A DNA stretch of 64,000 nucleotides from Diplosphaera chodatii (Eukaryota; Chlorophyta; Trebouxiophyceae; Prasiolales; Stichococcaceae). The notes below the pieces were generated by a model that was not told the origin of the DNA, ran no database searches, and saw nothing but the letters and a program-made list of their open reading frames with translations. This document shows, in pieces, positions 11,150 to 24,000 of the stretch. The stretch is taken from assembly GCA_032358165.1 (NCBI GenBank), contig JAALGY010000043.1:1426001-1490000 (forward strand), in the 5' to 3' direction. Position numbers and translations under genes: made by a program. Within the stretch, counting starts at the first letter, position 1. Every line of letters starts with the position of its first letter.

Positions 11150-12231
11150 CACTTGTGGTGTGCCCATGCATGTAAGCATGTGTACATATGTACATTAAGA
11201 GCCGGATTTGTTGACTGCGCACTGAGGTTTCACAAGCTTGGAAGGGAAGCTTTGTATCCATCTGTACCACTAGGCTATACAGAGCAATTATCTGCCCACC
11301 CACTGCCTCCAGATTGCTCTCACAGCACCACGGCCCCAGACATCCCAACAGCACACCGCTCCAGACGCACCAAGGCAACCAATGCTGAAGTGCAGTAACA
11401 GCTCTCGTTTGCCGCTTGCACACGTGCACACTCACTGGCGGCAATATTGCAACAGATGAAATGCATCCCACATCCCCTGCCGACCCTCCCCTGTGCTGAT
11501 GGAAGGTCAGCGAGGACAAGGCCATCAGCTGACGTGCGATGCACTGCTAGAGGTGCTGCGAGTGACTGGCCTGCCCAGCTGTGCATGCTGCCAGTCATGG
11601 AACACCATCCATCAGCTTCGGGCATCCGGGACATCAGGATGATGCATCGCAGCAATACTCTACCTTCTCGAACATACTGTGTACCACTACCGCCATGCCA
11701 ACGCTACTCAACATGCTGTGGAATCTTTAAGGTCGCTCCAACCCTCTGCAGCGAAGTGTGCCAGGAAGTGCCATGATGAGTGTCACCCCGCCACCGCGCC
11801 AGGCCCAGTGGTGACTTGTGGAGAGGGTCCGGAGCTGCCGACGGTGCAGCCGGGCACCTGGCAAGCAAGTGTGGAAGCTATCTGATCAGCACATGGCGAG
11901 CACCTCACGACAACACCAGATGAGGACACATGCCCGCAGGCGAGGGCACAGCCTGATGGCATGCATGACTTGCGCAAGTCACTGTTCCCCGAGCGTAGGC
12001 TGCCGGCCAAGGCGCAATGAGTCTGTGGATCACCTTCCTCGGCGGCAAGGCTGCCAGACGTTTGCCAGTGCCGCTGATCAGGCTCCTGCAGTCGTGTTGC
12101 ACACCGCAGGGTCAGACGGAATCATGCTGATTATAGCAGGGGCTTTGCAACCTGCTCTGCAAATGCATGGCGGCGTTGACAACCCGGCAGCCGCCCACTG
12201 ACGGTGAGTCAGGACGTCTGCATGGCGGCAG
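11150..12231. other. Convergent 3' intergenic region
   Basis: The GDPD gene ends from the left and the GH5 gene ends from the right. ORFs here are short and show no recognisable motif or plausible splice chain. It probably contains the two 3' UTRs; a short noncoding transcript cannot be excluded. Confidence 0.4.
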
Positions 12232-15200
12232 TCAATTTGCGCACCAGGTGGAGTCAGCGGGTATGACGCCATAGTCGACGCGATTGATATGACCTGGTGC
12301 ATGAGCGGGACAAGGTTGACCACCATGCAGACAACTTGGTACATTGCCAGGCATTGAGCTGCGGCACAACTGGCCACTGGCTGTCTTTCGTATGTGTTCA
12401 GCACGCACCGTTGGTGTAGTTCTGGCCATTGGAGTAGCTCTGGAACAGCCAGAACAGCGCCCCCTGCAGGATGTCGTTGGTACGCACAGCACTCTCCACC
12501 TCCTGCAAAGCAGCAGCTCGAGGTGTACAGCACACGAATTCATGGAAGACGAAACACTCGTCGGGCAACAGCAGCAGCATTTATTGATGGTGCAGATGTG
12601 CGGTAGGCAGCGCACCGCAAAGACGGCCCTGTAGAAGTCGTCCCGCGGGAGGAGCTTGCCAAACTGTACACTCGCAACACAAATGGATCAGCTCAAGTCA
12701 CCAATTCTGAAAGGTCTCGTGATATATGCTGTGACAAAGAACAGCGTCAGCAGGCCGCCGGCGCACCTCTTCGAGGAGCAGCGGCTTGCCGAGGGCCTGG
12801 GCCGCCTTGGCATGGCCAGCTACCCACTTGGCCGCAAAACTGGGGTCCGTCTGCCACGTGCCAGGGCACCCTCAGGCAGAAGCCTCGTGGCGGCAACAGC
12901 CAGGAGCAGCAGACTATGCACGATATGATTTGATCACATCAGGCGCAGTGGGCATGCACCTCGGTCCAGCGGTCGGGCCACAGGTGGATGGCGGTGAAGT
13001 CTATGTCTGTCGAAGCATGGTTTGCAACAAAGTCCTGGCCTGCGCAGTGGCAATGGCGCGCAGATGGTCAGTCACAACCATGCAGACAGACTACGTGTCA
13101 GCCGTACCTCCAATGAATGCTGACTTTTGTCTGGAGTCCATTGATGTCCTTCTGTAATGTGAGGTTTACAGCGTTCATGCTCGGGTGAAATGCTGCTGAG
13201 CTGTGACAGTGCTTGTGAAGGTGCTTGCACCTGACTCGGATGGCCAGGTTGCCCCTGTGTCGTAGGCTGGGTTTGATGAGATGTATGGGCTGCTAGGTCC
13301 GAAGAAGCCTTCCTCCCCAACCGTCAGCTGCAAACTGGAGAGAGGGACCGTTGCCTGCTTCGTTGTATGTGCTTCGTTGATGGGGCTGGCAGCAGGCACC
13401 TGGCTTGCATCAATTCGCGGCAGCCGCTGGCAACGACCCAGGGCATTGCAACAGCTGCGCTTCATGTCAGGTTTGCCCGACTTGTGATCATGACCATATG
13501 TACAGAGCTGATGCACGCATGTGAGAGAGCACATATACAGTATGGTTCGCTCACCATGTGCTTGGAGTCGAGAGACTTGAAGTAGGAGGCCATCATCTGG
13601 ATCCAGGGCTGCACCGCCCCACTGCATGCCCCCTGGCACCGCGGCTCCTGCTCAGCAGCGTGCACATACACCGACACATCGACGCTGTACAGAGCGAGGT
13701 ATATCTTGGCAGCAACATCTGTATGTACGGTTGAGGCCCTTGCGACATCATCAACTTTCCACTCGGACAACCAATACTCATACCACCATAGATGTCAGCA
13801 ACATGCAGGATTCAGGGTCTGAATGGTTCACATTGTATAGGTCCCAGGCAAAGATGGTGGGGTCGTCACGGTACACACGGCCATTGACTGTGTTGCGCCT
13901 GCAAGGAATCAGAAACGAACTGCTCAGATCGGCTCAGCTGCTGTCGGCTCAGCTGCCATACAGCGAGCAATGCATCGGACACATGCATGAAACAGAAGCA
14001 GTGCACCAGCTTCATGCACTGCTGATGAAGGCAGGCAGCAGCAGGAAGGACATGCGCCTTGTGAGCACTTTCTTCACATGGTCCTTGTACAGCTGAATGC
14101 AGTCCCGATCGGTCCAGAATGGGGTGTTGTCAATGTTGTCGTAACTGCTGCTGTTGGTGTTGTACCCCTGCCCAGTGCACCACGCCTGGTACTGCGGTGC
14201 CTGCGCAGACACAACGACAACCTCGCTGGATGCCAATAATCGATAGTGGTCTCTCAGACAAACACCTGGTCCATTGACCACAGCAGCTGGAAGGTACAAT
14301 ACAAGCCACACCCCGTCCAGGAGCTTCCAGTTGTCAATGAGCGTGACAATGACCTGGGAGTGAATTGCATATGCCTGTTAGCCTGTGTAGCATGAAAGGC
14401 CAATGCCGTGCTGATCAATTGCAGTGTCGCATGGCATGTGTCACAGCCTTCACATACCCACATCCCTCATGCACGACTTCACCTTCAGGCCTGCAACATC
14501 CGCCGCAGCCAGGATCCTGTCAATTGCCCTGAAGATGGTCTCATTGTAGACGCGCGGCTGTGGTTGCAGCGCAAACTCCGTCAGATTGGCTGCATTGCGG
14601 TTGTCGTCGTTGTCCCCCTGCAGGATGGAAGATGCGATGGCCTTGGGACGCCACAGCAAAGAGGTGCGGACACCACCTGACAATGGTCAGTCAAGTGAAA
14701 CGGCAGTCATGCGGCTGCTCAAGTGCCGGTCAGAGCATGGCAGCAATACTGGGAAGATGGCAGCACATGCAAGCGCTCTGCAATGGGTCATCTTTCACCA
14801 GTGCAAAGAAGCGGAAGGTGTTGAAACCAGCCTTCTTGGCTGTGCCAAAGGTGTACTGCAAGAAGGTCTGGCCCGCTGCAGTACCAGCATCAGCAAGCAT
14901 CAACACTTGCGACAACACCTGGGCACATGTTGCGGCGTGCCTGCGCATCATGGACAACACGATGAACAGGCAGCTTGATACCTCGTGGTAGCAAATGGCA
15001 CCTGGGATGACGCCAGGGTCCGGAAATGCTGTGGAGCCTGTGAGTGTCTCGATCAGGTGCCACCTGCAATGTTACAACAGTCATTTTGTCCTGGATGCAG
15101 ACGCCAGGGAGGCAGCCTAGGGATGTTCACAGCTGTGGGCGTGTGTGGGCTACATGATGGGCAAACATGCAGTCAGTTGCTATGCATGCTGCTTGGTGGT

Positions 15201-16826
15201 GCGTACGCATTCCATCCCTGCAGGTAGCAGGCCAGCAATCAAACATGGGAATAACAGCAACGACAGCGGCAAATGATGTTGGAGTGCCAGCAAGTGCTGA
15301 TGCAGTCACTGTTGTGCACTCACAAATGGGATGAAGTTGTTGCAGTTGGCATCCTGCAGGCAGGTTGAGGCAGGTGACAGATCTCGATCGTACAGTGTCC
15401 AGAAGGATTGTCTCCGAGAACATCACACTCCATAGGGACTGATGAATCCGTCATCCGAGGAGCCATGAGCACTGCAGTGGATTGCACAGATGTCAATGTG
15501 CTGCATGGCAGACCACTCACGACAAACTTGGTGTTGACGGCGCGAATGAAGCCGGATGCGGACGCCGGCTGCACGCCCGGCAGCGGGGGGAGGTCAGGCG
15601 ATGCAGCGGCGTGGGTGAGTGCTGGCGCCGCACCACCCACTGGCGGCAGCACCGGGGCATTGTAGGCCGCCTTTGTCGGCGCAGGAGTCGGAGCGGAGGT
15701 GGGCTTTGGGGTCGGTGCTGGCATCGGTGCTGCTGTTGGCTTTGGGGTCGGTGCTGGCATCGGTGCTGCTGTTGGCTTTGGGGTCGGTGCTGGCGTCGGC
15801 GCTGCTGTGGGTTTTGGGGTCGGCGCCGGCGTCGGAGCGGCGGTGGGTTTTGAAGTCGGTGCCGGCGTCGGCGCTGCTGTCGGCTTTGGAGTAGGCGGCG
15901 GGGTCGGCGCTGCCGTAGGTGCTGGTGTGGCGATGATCTTCACGGGAGCAGGAGTCGGCGCCGGAGTGGGCGCAGGCAGCGGCGCAGGCGTCTGCACCAC
16001 CACTGCAGGAGCCAGCGGCGGCGCCGGCGGCGGAGACACCAGCTTGATGGCCACTGGCGCCGGCTGCGGCGGCGGGGAAGGCAGGGTGACAGGGAGCGGC
16101 GAGGGTGCGGGCAGCGGCGCAGGTGCAGGAGACAACTGCAGTCGAGCACATCGTGGAGGGCTTCATCATCAGCGGACAAACAGGTGCGTGTCACCAACTT
16201 AGTGGGTGCCAGGTCTTGAAGGGCAGACGCATGACTGCTGGTGTGCGGGCCAGGGGCAGCCTGATGAGCGGTGGTGCTGACAGCATCACAGCAGGCCTGA
16301 GTGGATGCATCTGGTACGCGCCAAATCTTCCTGCTGTATGCGCCTCTGTGGCTTTGAAGATAGCCTTGCCGATCCGCACCGGGGTGGGTGGCGAGGAAGA
16401 GGCAGGGGGTGGTGGTGGCAGCGGTGGCTGCTGGATGACTGGTCTCGCCACTGGGGCTGCTGTAGGTGGAAGTGGAGCTGGTGATGGCGGCTGCACAGCT
16501 GCTGGGGCTGGCGGCAGCGCCTGCATCGCGAGGGGTGCCGCTGCAAGGGGCGGCGGTGGAGGTGGAGTGGTGCTGCTAGGAGGGTAAACTAGCGCAGGTC
16601 CGCCTGCAGCAGCCCCAAAGTCGGCTCCCTGGGTCAGCACCTGCCCCCCCTGCTGACCTGCCACTGATGTCGACTGAAGCTGACCGGCTAACCAACAGGC
16701 AAGAGCAGCTGTTGCGAAGTTACTGAAGGGAAAGGGCCGGCCTGTCCTGAGGCGCTGCATGGCCAGAGCTGTCCGAAGCTTGCAGCTGGAGCCGATAGCA
16801 GGGTGCCGCCAGAACGCGAGACGCAC
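12232..16826 (-). CDS. GH5-family endo-beta-mannanase-like glycoside hydrolase with signal anchor and Pro-rich repeat stalk
   Basis: This predicted secreted or membrane-tethered enzyme cleaves beta-1,4-mannan-type polysaccharides. The N-terminal exon (16826 to about 16370) has a basic segment, a hydrophobic stretch (FSNFATAALACWLAG), then Pro-rich sequence; a second long exon (about 16130-15530) carries tandem TPAPTPKPTAAP-like repeats. The catalytic part follows in short exons: AGFNTFRFFALV, RVYNETIFRAIDRIL, FWTDRDCIQLYKDHVKKVLTR, NTVNGRVYRDDPTIFAWDLYN, then EPRCQGAC, WIQMMASYFKSLDSKHM, LTVGEEGFFG, DPSFAAKWVAGHAKAAQ, LGKPLLLEE followed by FGK, DPLQGALFW-like DILQGALFWLF, and DYGVIPADSTW. The acid/base Glu is in WDLYN/EPRC, where the intron splits N from E; the nucleophile is in LLLEE/FGK. 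The stop is at 12232. Mannanase is the best fit from these motifs; exact GH5 subfamily is not established. Confidence 0.85.
15665..15960 (-). repeat. Tandem ~36-bp coding repeat (Pro/Thr/Ala-rich stalk)
   Basis: About six near-identical units encode TPAPTPKPTAAP and variants (TPAPTSKPTAAP, MPAPTPKPTAAP). On the plus strand the unit begins gtcggtgctggcatcggtgc. Copies differ mainly at single bases, as in recently expanded minisatellites. The region links the anchor to the GH5 domain and is probably a hydroxyproline-type glycosylated stalk. Confidence 0.8.
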
Positions 16827-17470
16827 ACGGAAGGCAAGGGGCCCCTCCCGAAGTCAATATTCCGCCGATTTGGTGACAATGCTGAGCAATGGCAACGATC
16901 TGGCGATACAAGTGCCAATCACAGGCAAGCTGGCTGCTAGTCACGTCACACAGTCCAATTGCTGACACGCAGCTGGCGACGTGTAGAAAGGGCTGCCTGC
17001 CAAGTCTCATGAATCGCGCGTGTCTGACTGATGGCAATCAATGATCCAATCGATGGCAGTCTGGCGGCAGCACCTTTGGCAAAACTGACCGGCTGCCAAG
17101 CCTGCCTGGCTGCACACACCAATATGGTGGCGGCCATCCTGATGTCCTGAATACCCCAAACCTGGCTATCGGGACCAATCTGATGATCGTGAACCAATCA
17201 CGCCTGGCTGAGCACACCCGCCCGTCCAAGGCACAATCTGGGACGGTTGGATGATGCAGCCGGCTTCCCACCGGCATCCATACATCTGGCACAACATACG
17301 TTCTAACTGTTCGGTCACATCGGCTGTCAAAACTATTGTACATGCATGTACAGAGACAGCGACATGCCCTGCTACACATTGCCGCCATGGCACTGATATA
17401 TATGTGTTGGCCACCACTTGCTGGTCATGTCTCTCCGACAACACTAGCATGTCAGCCTGCAGTCACGTCA
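16827..17470. other. Spacer upstream of the GH5 gene
   Basis: No gene is recognised. It should contain the GH5 promoter on the minus strand and perhaps the 3' end of the next minus-strand gene. Only short ORFs are present. Confidence 0.3.
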
Positions 17471-17499
17471 TGCCAGCCCCCTCCCTAATGACGGCGGGC

Positions 17500-20460
17500 G
17501 CACTCTGGCAGGCGGCATATGTACACAATTGGCACTGCAGAAGCGAGGCTGAGCACCATGCCAGCCGCAAAGGCGCCATACCTGTACGCCCATCACAGTC
17601 ATCAGCCGCTGCTTCATGGGGACAGAGCAGATCATAGGCATATGTCAGGCGACAAGTGTGGTGATAGCAGCACCGGGCTGCGACCCAGTCAGGTGCAACA
17701 GCAGAGTCAAAATGGAGATGGCTGACCACAGCAGCATGGTGCAGTTCATATGTCAGTATCACTTAATGATGCTATGCAACACATGCAACCGTCGCATAGA
17801 ATGCGCAGTTGTACTTGGATCCTGCGTCAGCAAGCCAGGATCATGTGCACAGGCACAGAGTGCTTTGGATGGGCTCATCAACAGCAAGAGACACACCACA
17901 GGTCGTTGCACTCCTCGGCGGGCAGCTGCCAGTGGCGGCAGGCGGTGTCGGCCAGGGCGCCCAGGCCCGCGTTGATGACCAGGGGCGCGAGCAGCCCCAG
18001 CACAGCGGGGCATGCCACGCAGAACCACAGCGGCACCTGCGTGTCCGGCTCGACTCATTGTCTTGTCGCATTGAGGGTTGTGGCTCTGCGCCTGATAGTT
18101 GACAACTTCAGCAGCTCTGCCAACATGGACAGCACAAGTCTAATTCACAGCATCAACTTTCTGCCGATTCGTGACACCGGTGGCATGATAAATTGTCATG
18201 CCGCAGGAACGTCTGGAAGGGCTACGCACAAAATCTCATGGAGTCTATTTCAGTCATGAGTTTTGGTGATGTTGTCAAGATCACCTGGTATGCAAAGGCA
18301 ATGCCAACAGCGGCTATTGCAGCCCGCAGGACGACCTGCGCCACAGTTGCCAGGCTGTGCTGCTCCTGCACATCCGAACCACCAGTCACTTACGGACCGC
18401 CGGAGTGAGAAGTGCAGGGGCAGCAGCATGGATGTTTGTATGGAGTGGATGCTGACGGACACCCAAGCGGTGACAGCTAGCAGGACCATCACCTTGATGC
18501 CCACATAGCGAGCCATCTGAGTGAACATGCTATCTGCGAATGCACCCAGGCCTTCCGGCATTGCCGCCAGGCTGCGCATCTGCCTCACAACGGCGCTGTC
18601 CAGCATGATCCGTCCTGCAGACAGCAAGTGTTTTGTATACAGGCATTTTGCACTCTGTGGGCCAGTGGACGATGTGACAAGCAGCATGTATCCTGTGAGC
18701 GCAGTCCAGCAGCAGCGCCAGACCTGACGACACATCATACATTGCAAAGGGCGGCGACCCTGCTGGCTTGCGCAAAGTTGCAGCTTCCAGACTGCAGAGC
18801 AGGTTGGACACGATCAGGACTTGTTGGATCGAAAAGCAGTGCTCTTGACACCTGCACAAACTGGCATCATACAGACAGCGGTCAGCAGCAGATTACCTAA
18901 TGGGAAACAGGCGGCGCTTCAGCGCTGACTCCAGGACTCCTGCAGCTTTGTTGATGGCAGGCACCGGCAGGCTGTCAGCGAGGCCAGCAGTGTCTGGTCC
19001 CACAATGGCCATGAAGTGCTGCTGAGCTGACCGCCTGCAGGCACGATCAGGTTTGTGGCTCCCATTTGCTGCTGTCCACTCGTCAGACCAGCTTTGCATA
19101 CCACATGGTTCCATATGCACCCAGCCGGCCCATCGATACCTGGTTGGTGGTGGTCCGTCCACAAACGCCACCACCACTGCCTTGCTGTATGCAGAGGCAT
19201 GACCCGCCACCGATTGCATGGTGTCGCCTTGCGCTGCACCAGTGCAACAGGAATGTCATTGATGGGACACCTGCTTCGGGCAATGTGGAGCGCTGACCAG
19301 CGTGCGCCAGGACTGTGCAGCTTTGCAGGACACAGAGCCCTTATATCTGGCTCACCTGCGATTTGTACGAACTGCAGCATGGTGCCGAAGCCCCAGGAGC
19401 GTGCCAGGCCCTCAGCGCGATTCTGTACAATGATCCCACCAGCTTAAGGCTGCTGACGTGCTGCCAGCAAACAATGCATCCTGGGCTGCGGATCTGATCA
19501 GGAAAACGAAGCATTGATCAGGTCTGCACTCGCCTGCAGCCAGGGTAGCTCATGACTGATGTTGGTATCTGCAACATGGCTGCTGCGCCGCACGGCTTGG
19601 TCAGGCAAGGAGCCATTGGCAGCGCTGGATTTGTCCGCCTGAATGTGGAACGGCTGACGACCACCAGCCAGCAAAGCCGGTGGCATGGCTGGGAAGGTGA
19701 ACGTCGCTCCTGCAGCGGCTATATACAAATACTGTCTCCACATGCAGGTACTGTAAACAGCATGATGAATGTGCACCGCCGCTCAGCAGGACACCGATGT
19801 CTCGCACCCATCCAGCTGCAGCAGGAGTCGCGGTCGACATGGCTTGACGTGTGCAGCAGCACCAGGATGATGGGACCCATCGCCGCTGCGACGCAGCAAT
19901 GCACAGCTCACCAACCAGGGGCTCTGTTGCAGCACAGGCGCGCAGAGAGCACGCGGCACACAAGCGGAATCAGCTCTGCAGCAGACCACAAGTTGGGGAA
20001 CTGTGTGATCAGTACCGAGCACCTGCCACAGAGAGTACGCCCAGCCGTATCCAGCGGAAGCGGCGTTCCCGGGCAGCTTCGATCTGAGCAGGGTCGGCCT
20101 CATCGATGTTCGCATCATGGATGGCGCTGGTCTGAACTGGCAGCAGAGGATCACCGACGCTTGACATGCTGGGATGTCGAGAATGGCTACGATCGCAGGT
20201 GGCTGGTCAGCACTCAGCTGCAGGGCAATCCCTCCACATGCACTGCCTTCTGCTGCACGCCAAAGACGCCCTTGTGCACCTGTCTGACCGTCAAGAATGC
20301 TCCGACCACCTGTGCAGGCGTCCTTGTCATGCAGACATACATACATCTGCTGCACCTGATGACAGTGTGATCGGGCATCGCAGTGTCCAAGGCCAAATCT
20401 CCGATACCGCAGGGTTTCTCGAGAAACCTGAGCTCAGCCAGTTCTGTCCAAGTCTACAGA
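17500..20460 (-). CDS. Unidentified multi-pass membrane protein (many exons, boundaries approximate)
   Basis: I do not recognise the family. Several minus-strand segments look coding and are bounded by splice-like signals. From the gene's 5' side they are ELAELRFLEKPCGIG near 20440, a charged segment with IDEADPAQIEAARERR near 20080, TFTFPAMPPALLAGG near 19690, NRAEGLARSWGFGTML near 19400, FMAIVGPDTAGLADSLPVP near 19000, MPEGLGAFADSMF then GIKVMVLLAVTAWVSV near 18500, SLATVAQVVLRAAIAAVG near 18330, and PAVLGLLAPLVINAGLGAL near 18000. At least three are hydrophobic enough to be transmembrane helices. No catalytic motif was found. The first and last exons are not defined, and the stretch could hold more than one gene. 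Confidence 0.4.
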
Positions 20461-21034
20461 GGAGGTGCGTTCGGAGTTAAGTACCCTTGAGTTGTGCTGG
20501 CCAAAACGATAGCAGGTTCCCCATCGGCACGCCACCATGACGGGCTGAAATTAAGCCGAGCTCTGTGTGCGGATCTTGCACATATTATATTGCATATATA
20601 CTTGGACGCACGGCAATGCTGTCACTTGAAGATTGACAGACACACTCGAACATACACATGCCCTCATTGCCACAGTTCAATTGAAGTTAGCGTTCCTCAC
20701 GCTGTTGTGCAGTGGTGCTGCTGCCTACAGCATTGCGCTCGCCCTCCGCTCCTGAAAACAACCTGCTGCTGCTGAAGTCTGTAGCGTCTTGGCGCATGTA
20801 GATGTCCCACTTGTTCAGCGCGACCAAACCAGGTGGGTGTGCCAGCAGTCCTGAGTGCCCAGTTCCTCCCAGCCTGCTGCCGTTGTTTCACTCACTCCTG
20901 CAGTTGCTCTGATGAATTGTTGCTCATGACGTCCATGTGTGGACTCGCCGCCAGTGGCTGTCTTCTCAATGTTGATCGGGATTCTGAAGCTCATAGACGA
21001 CCAGGCCCGCTGCTGGTCGGTGTGAGTCGACACG
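20461..21034. other. Spacer between membrane-protein gene and ABC1 kinase gene
   Basis: Contains only short, motif-free ORFs and a locally AT-rich patch near 20580-20610 (tattatattgcatatatac) that could be promoter sequence of the minus-strand gene to its left. This is suggestive only. Confidence 0.25.
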
Positions 21035-24000
21035 TCAGCCGCTGGTGGCGGCCTGCTGGCGCGGGGGCGGGTTGTTGAACTTGGAGTCCGCAGGGTCCCC
21101 GGGGCCCAGCTGCGGCTGCTGCTCGCCCTCCGCATAGCCGAACGCCAGCCTGACGGAGCGCGCCAGCATGCGCTGCCGCAGGCCCGCCAACAGCGCCTGC
21201 CGTGCCTGCAGTCGCAGATCGGGTCACATCATCACATGTGGGGGCACCTGGAGCTTGCGCACCAGTTTTGCAGACGACACCGCAACCAACAGACACGTGC
21301 ATCCAGGCGCGGATGTCCTGCTTTGCCACCATACACCACACCTTTCAACCTGCGCTCGGTGGATTGCCACACACTCGACTGATGAACCACTGACAAGTGA
21401 CTCCTCCAGGGGGGGAGCGCACCTCAAGGGCGCCTGGCAGCGCGGCCAGCTGCTGCAGGCGGGGCCAGTGTGCGCCCAGGGCGGCCTGCACCTGGTCCAG
21501 CAGGCCGCGCGCCTCCCACGGCAGCGGCAGCCCCCAGGGGCCGCTGCCCCTCACCTGGGGAGACTCGAAGGCCAGCTGAGCACAAGCGGCAAACGGCTGA
21601 TGCAGGTGCCTGCTGAGTCAAGTGCGACTAGGACTTGTCACCTCAACGTAGGGTACAGGATATTATGGTACGTTGAAAGCTGTGGGAAGAGTCAAACAGC
21701 AATGGGAGAAGAGGAGCTTGAAGCACCTGCAGCACGGGCTGCGGTGCTGCCTGGTTCATCTGTCGCTGCAGCAGCAGCGCGATGCGCCGCGCCCGTGTGA
21801 GCAGCACCTGCGACGTCCCCAGCAACTGTCCGAGTCAGCTCTGCAGACTTTGCCAGCCACCTGCGTTCGGGTATGTGTGTGCCACACCCAGAGCAACACG
21901 GTGTGCAGGGCTGAGGCAGCGCACTCGGGTGGACCTGCAGCACACACAAGGCCACTTGCCGCTCTCGATCACCTGCTCGCCACGGAAGACCGGCACCACA
22001 CGCTCCGCCAGCAGCCGGCCGCCGCTCTGCTGAATCCGCTCCCGTGCTTGCTCTGCAGCAAAGCGAGTTGATGTGGTCACGTCAAGCATGTCCCATACCC
22101 AGGACATGCCCCGCCATCCGCGAGTTTGCACCCATCACATAGACAGTGGGCAAGGCATGGTACAGCATGGCAGACTGCCATGCCGGTCATACAGGAGGTG
22201 CACCTGCTGCATAGGCGTCTATGAGGCGGGTGACCTCCGCGATCAATGGCTGCCTGATGTTCGCACCATTGTCCGACAGCTGCAAGGCGATGACACAAAT
22301 TTCTTGAAATGACAATTGGAGATGACTCTGGCAGGCCAGGAAAGCAGCGAGCAACGTTCAGCATTGCAGACCGTTGGTTGCAGGCTCTGCCTCCAACACG
22401 TTGAGGTTGATTCTGCCCTGGCGGCCGCATGCAGATTCGCCATAGGGTGTCGCACTCACCACATACTCGGCAAGCAGCCACAGCTGATCGGCAGTCAGGT
22501 CGCTGCTCTTGGCACCCTCACGGAGCAGGTTGTCCAGCCGGTTCCACCGGAACTGCCCGTCGGCAAGCAGCATCTCCTCCAGCGAGCGCCTGAAGGAAAC
22601 ACGGCACAAGGTGAGCAACTGCCTCGCAGCAGCTGAATGTGAACAACACTGCTCGCCCTGCAGGCGAGCAGGCGTGCAGCTTGCCTGAGCTGGGGAGCAG
22701 GATCTGTGAGGATGCGGCGCGCCATATACCTGCAGAAAACATGACAAAGTCCCAGCCGTCAGTCATTGTGCGAGGCTGGCAGGTGGAGAATTCTGCGCAT
22801 GCTCGGCCCTGAGCTTGCCATGGCATCTGCCGGTACAAAGAAAATGATGTGTGCATGCGCGCTCACGGGTAGGCGGCTCCCAGCAGCTTGTAGTTGGGGT
22901 CTGCCGAGAGTGCGAGGCCCTCCAGCACTGTCAGCGACCGCAGGATGAGCGCGTAGTATGGTGGAACCCGGAATGGGTACTGGAACAGCACCTGCAGGCA
23001 GGTTGATGTATGCCAATCAGTGTTCGAGGTCGACGTATGACATCAGATACTGAGCTCTCACTGCCACGTTGGCACTTGGCTGCTGGGTGCGCTGCGGTGA
23101 GGCGAGGGGCGCACCTCTCCCAGGCCGTCCACAATGGCACGGAAGTTCAGCTCAGACACGCTGCGGTCCAACACCTGATCAGCGGACACAAGCAGCTGCA
23201 GTGTTGTCCCAGCCTTCGGGTCTCACAACAGTGCACGAACAGGTGCACCAGTGGCACGTGGGGATGCGGTAGATGCAACAAGCACTGCACTGTCGCCGAC
23301 CTCGTCAAAGAATTTGGCCAGCTCCGGCGCGATGGGTGAGGTGTCGATGCTGCGGTCCATGAAGTCCAGCTCATAGTAGTCCTCGCACATTGCCTGCACA
23401 CCAACAGGCTCAGCAGTCAATCAGCCGCCGTGTGCAGTTCCACTTGAAAGCCATGACCCTTAAAGCCCAGTGCTGCCACCAAGTGCCTCACAGCAGTGCA
23501 TGCATGTAGGCAACTCACGGTGTAATCCCGGTTGACAAGATGCGTGACGTGTGAAATGATTGCCAGCCTGGCCTCCCTTGGTGCTGAGCTCATCATACCA
23601 AAGTCTGCAACAGGTTTAGGTGCAACTGTTGCTCAGGATGAACATTCTTCCGGGCAGCCTCACACAAACAGCCAAGCAATCCGGAGGGTCGTTGGGAGTA
23701 CCGACCTAGATACACAAGATCGCCGCTGGTGGTTGCTAGCAGGTTGCCTGCAGCCGAAACATATGCGTCGAGTCCCCTGCCTCGGTGACCATGCCATAAG
23801 CAAACGACAAGGTGCAGGTCTGCTCTATGCTGCGCACCAGGGTGTGGATCTGCGTGGAAGAAGCCGTGCTCCTACAAACAGACAAGGTTGCAACTAGACT
23901 CAGGAGCACCACGGTAGGAGGCCTTCAAGCTTGCAGTGCAGGCGGCAACACCAAGGAGGCTCACCAGCAGCTGCCGAAGCGTGCACTGGATGCCGACCTG

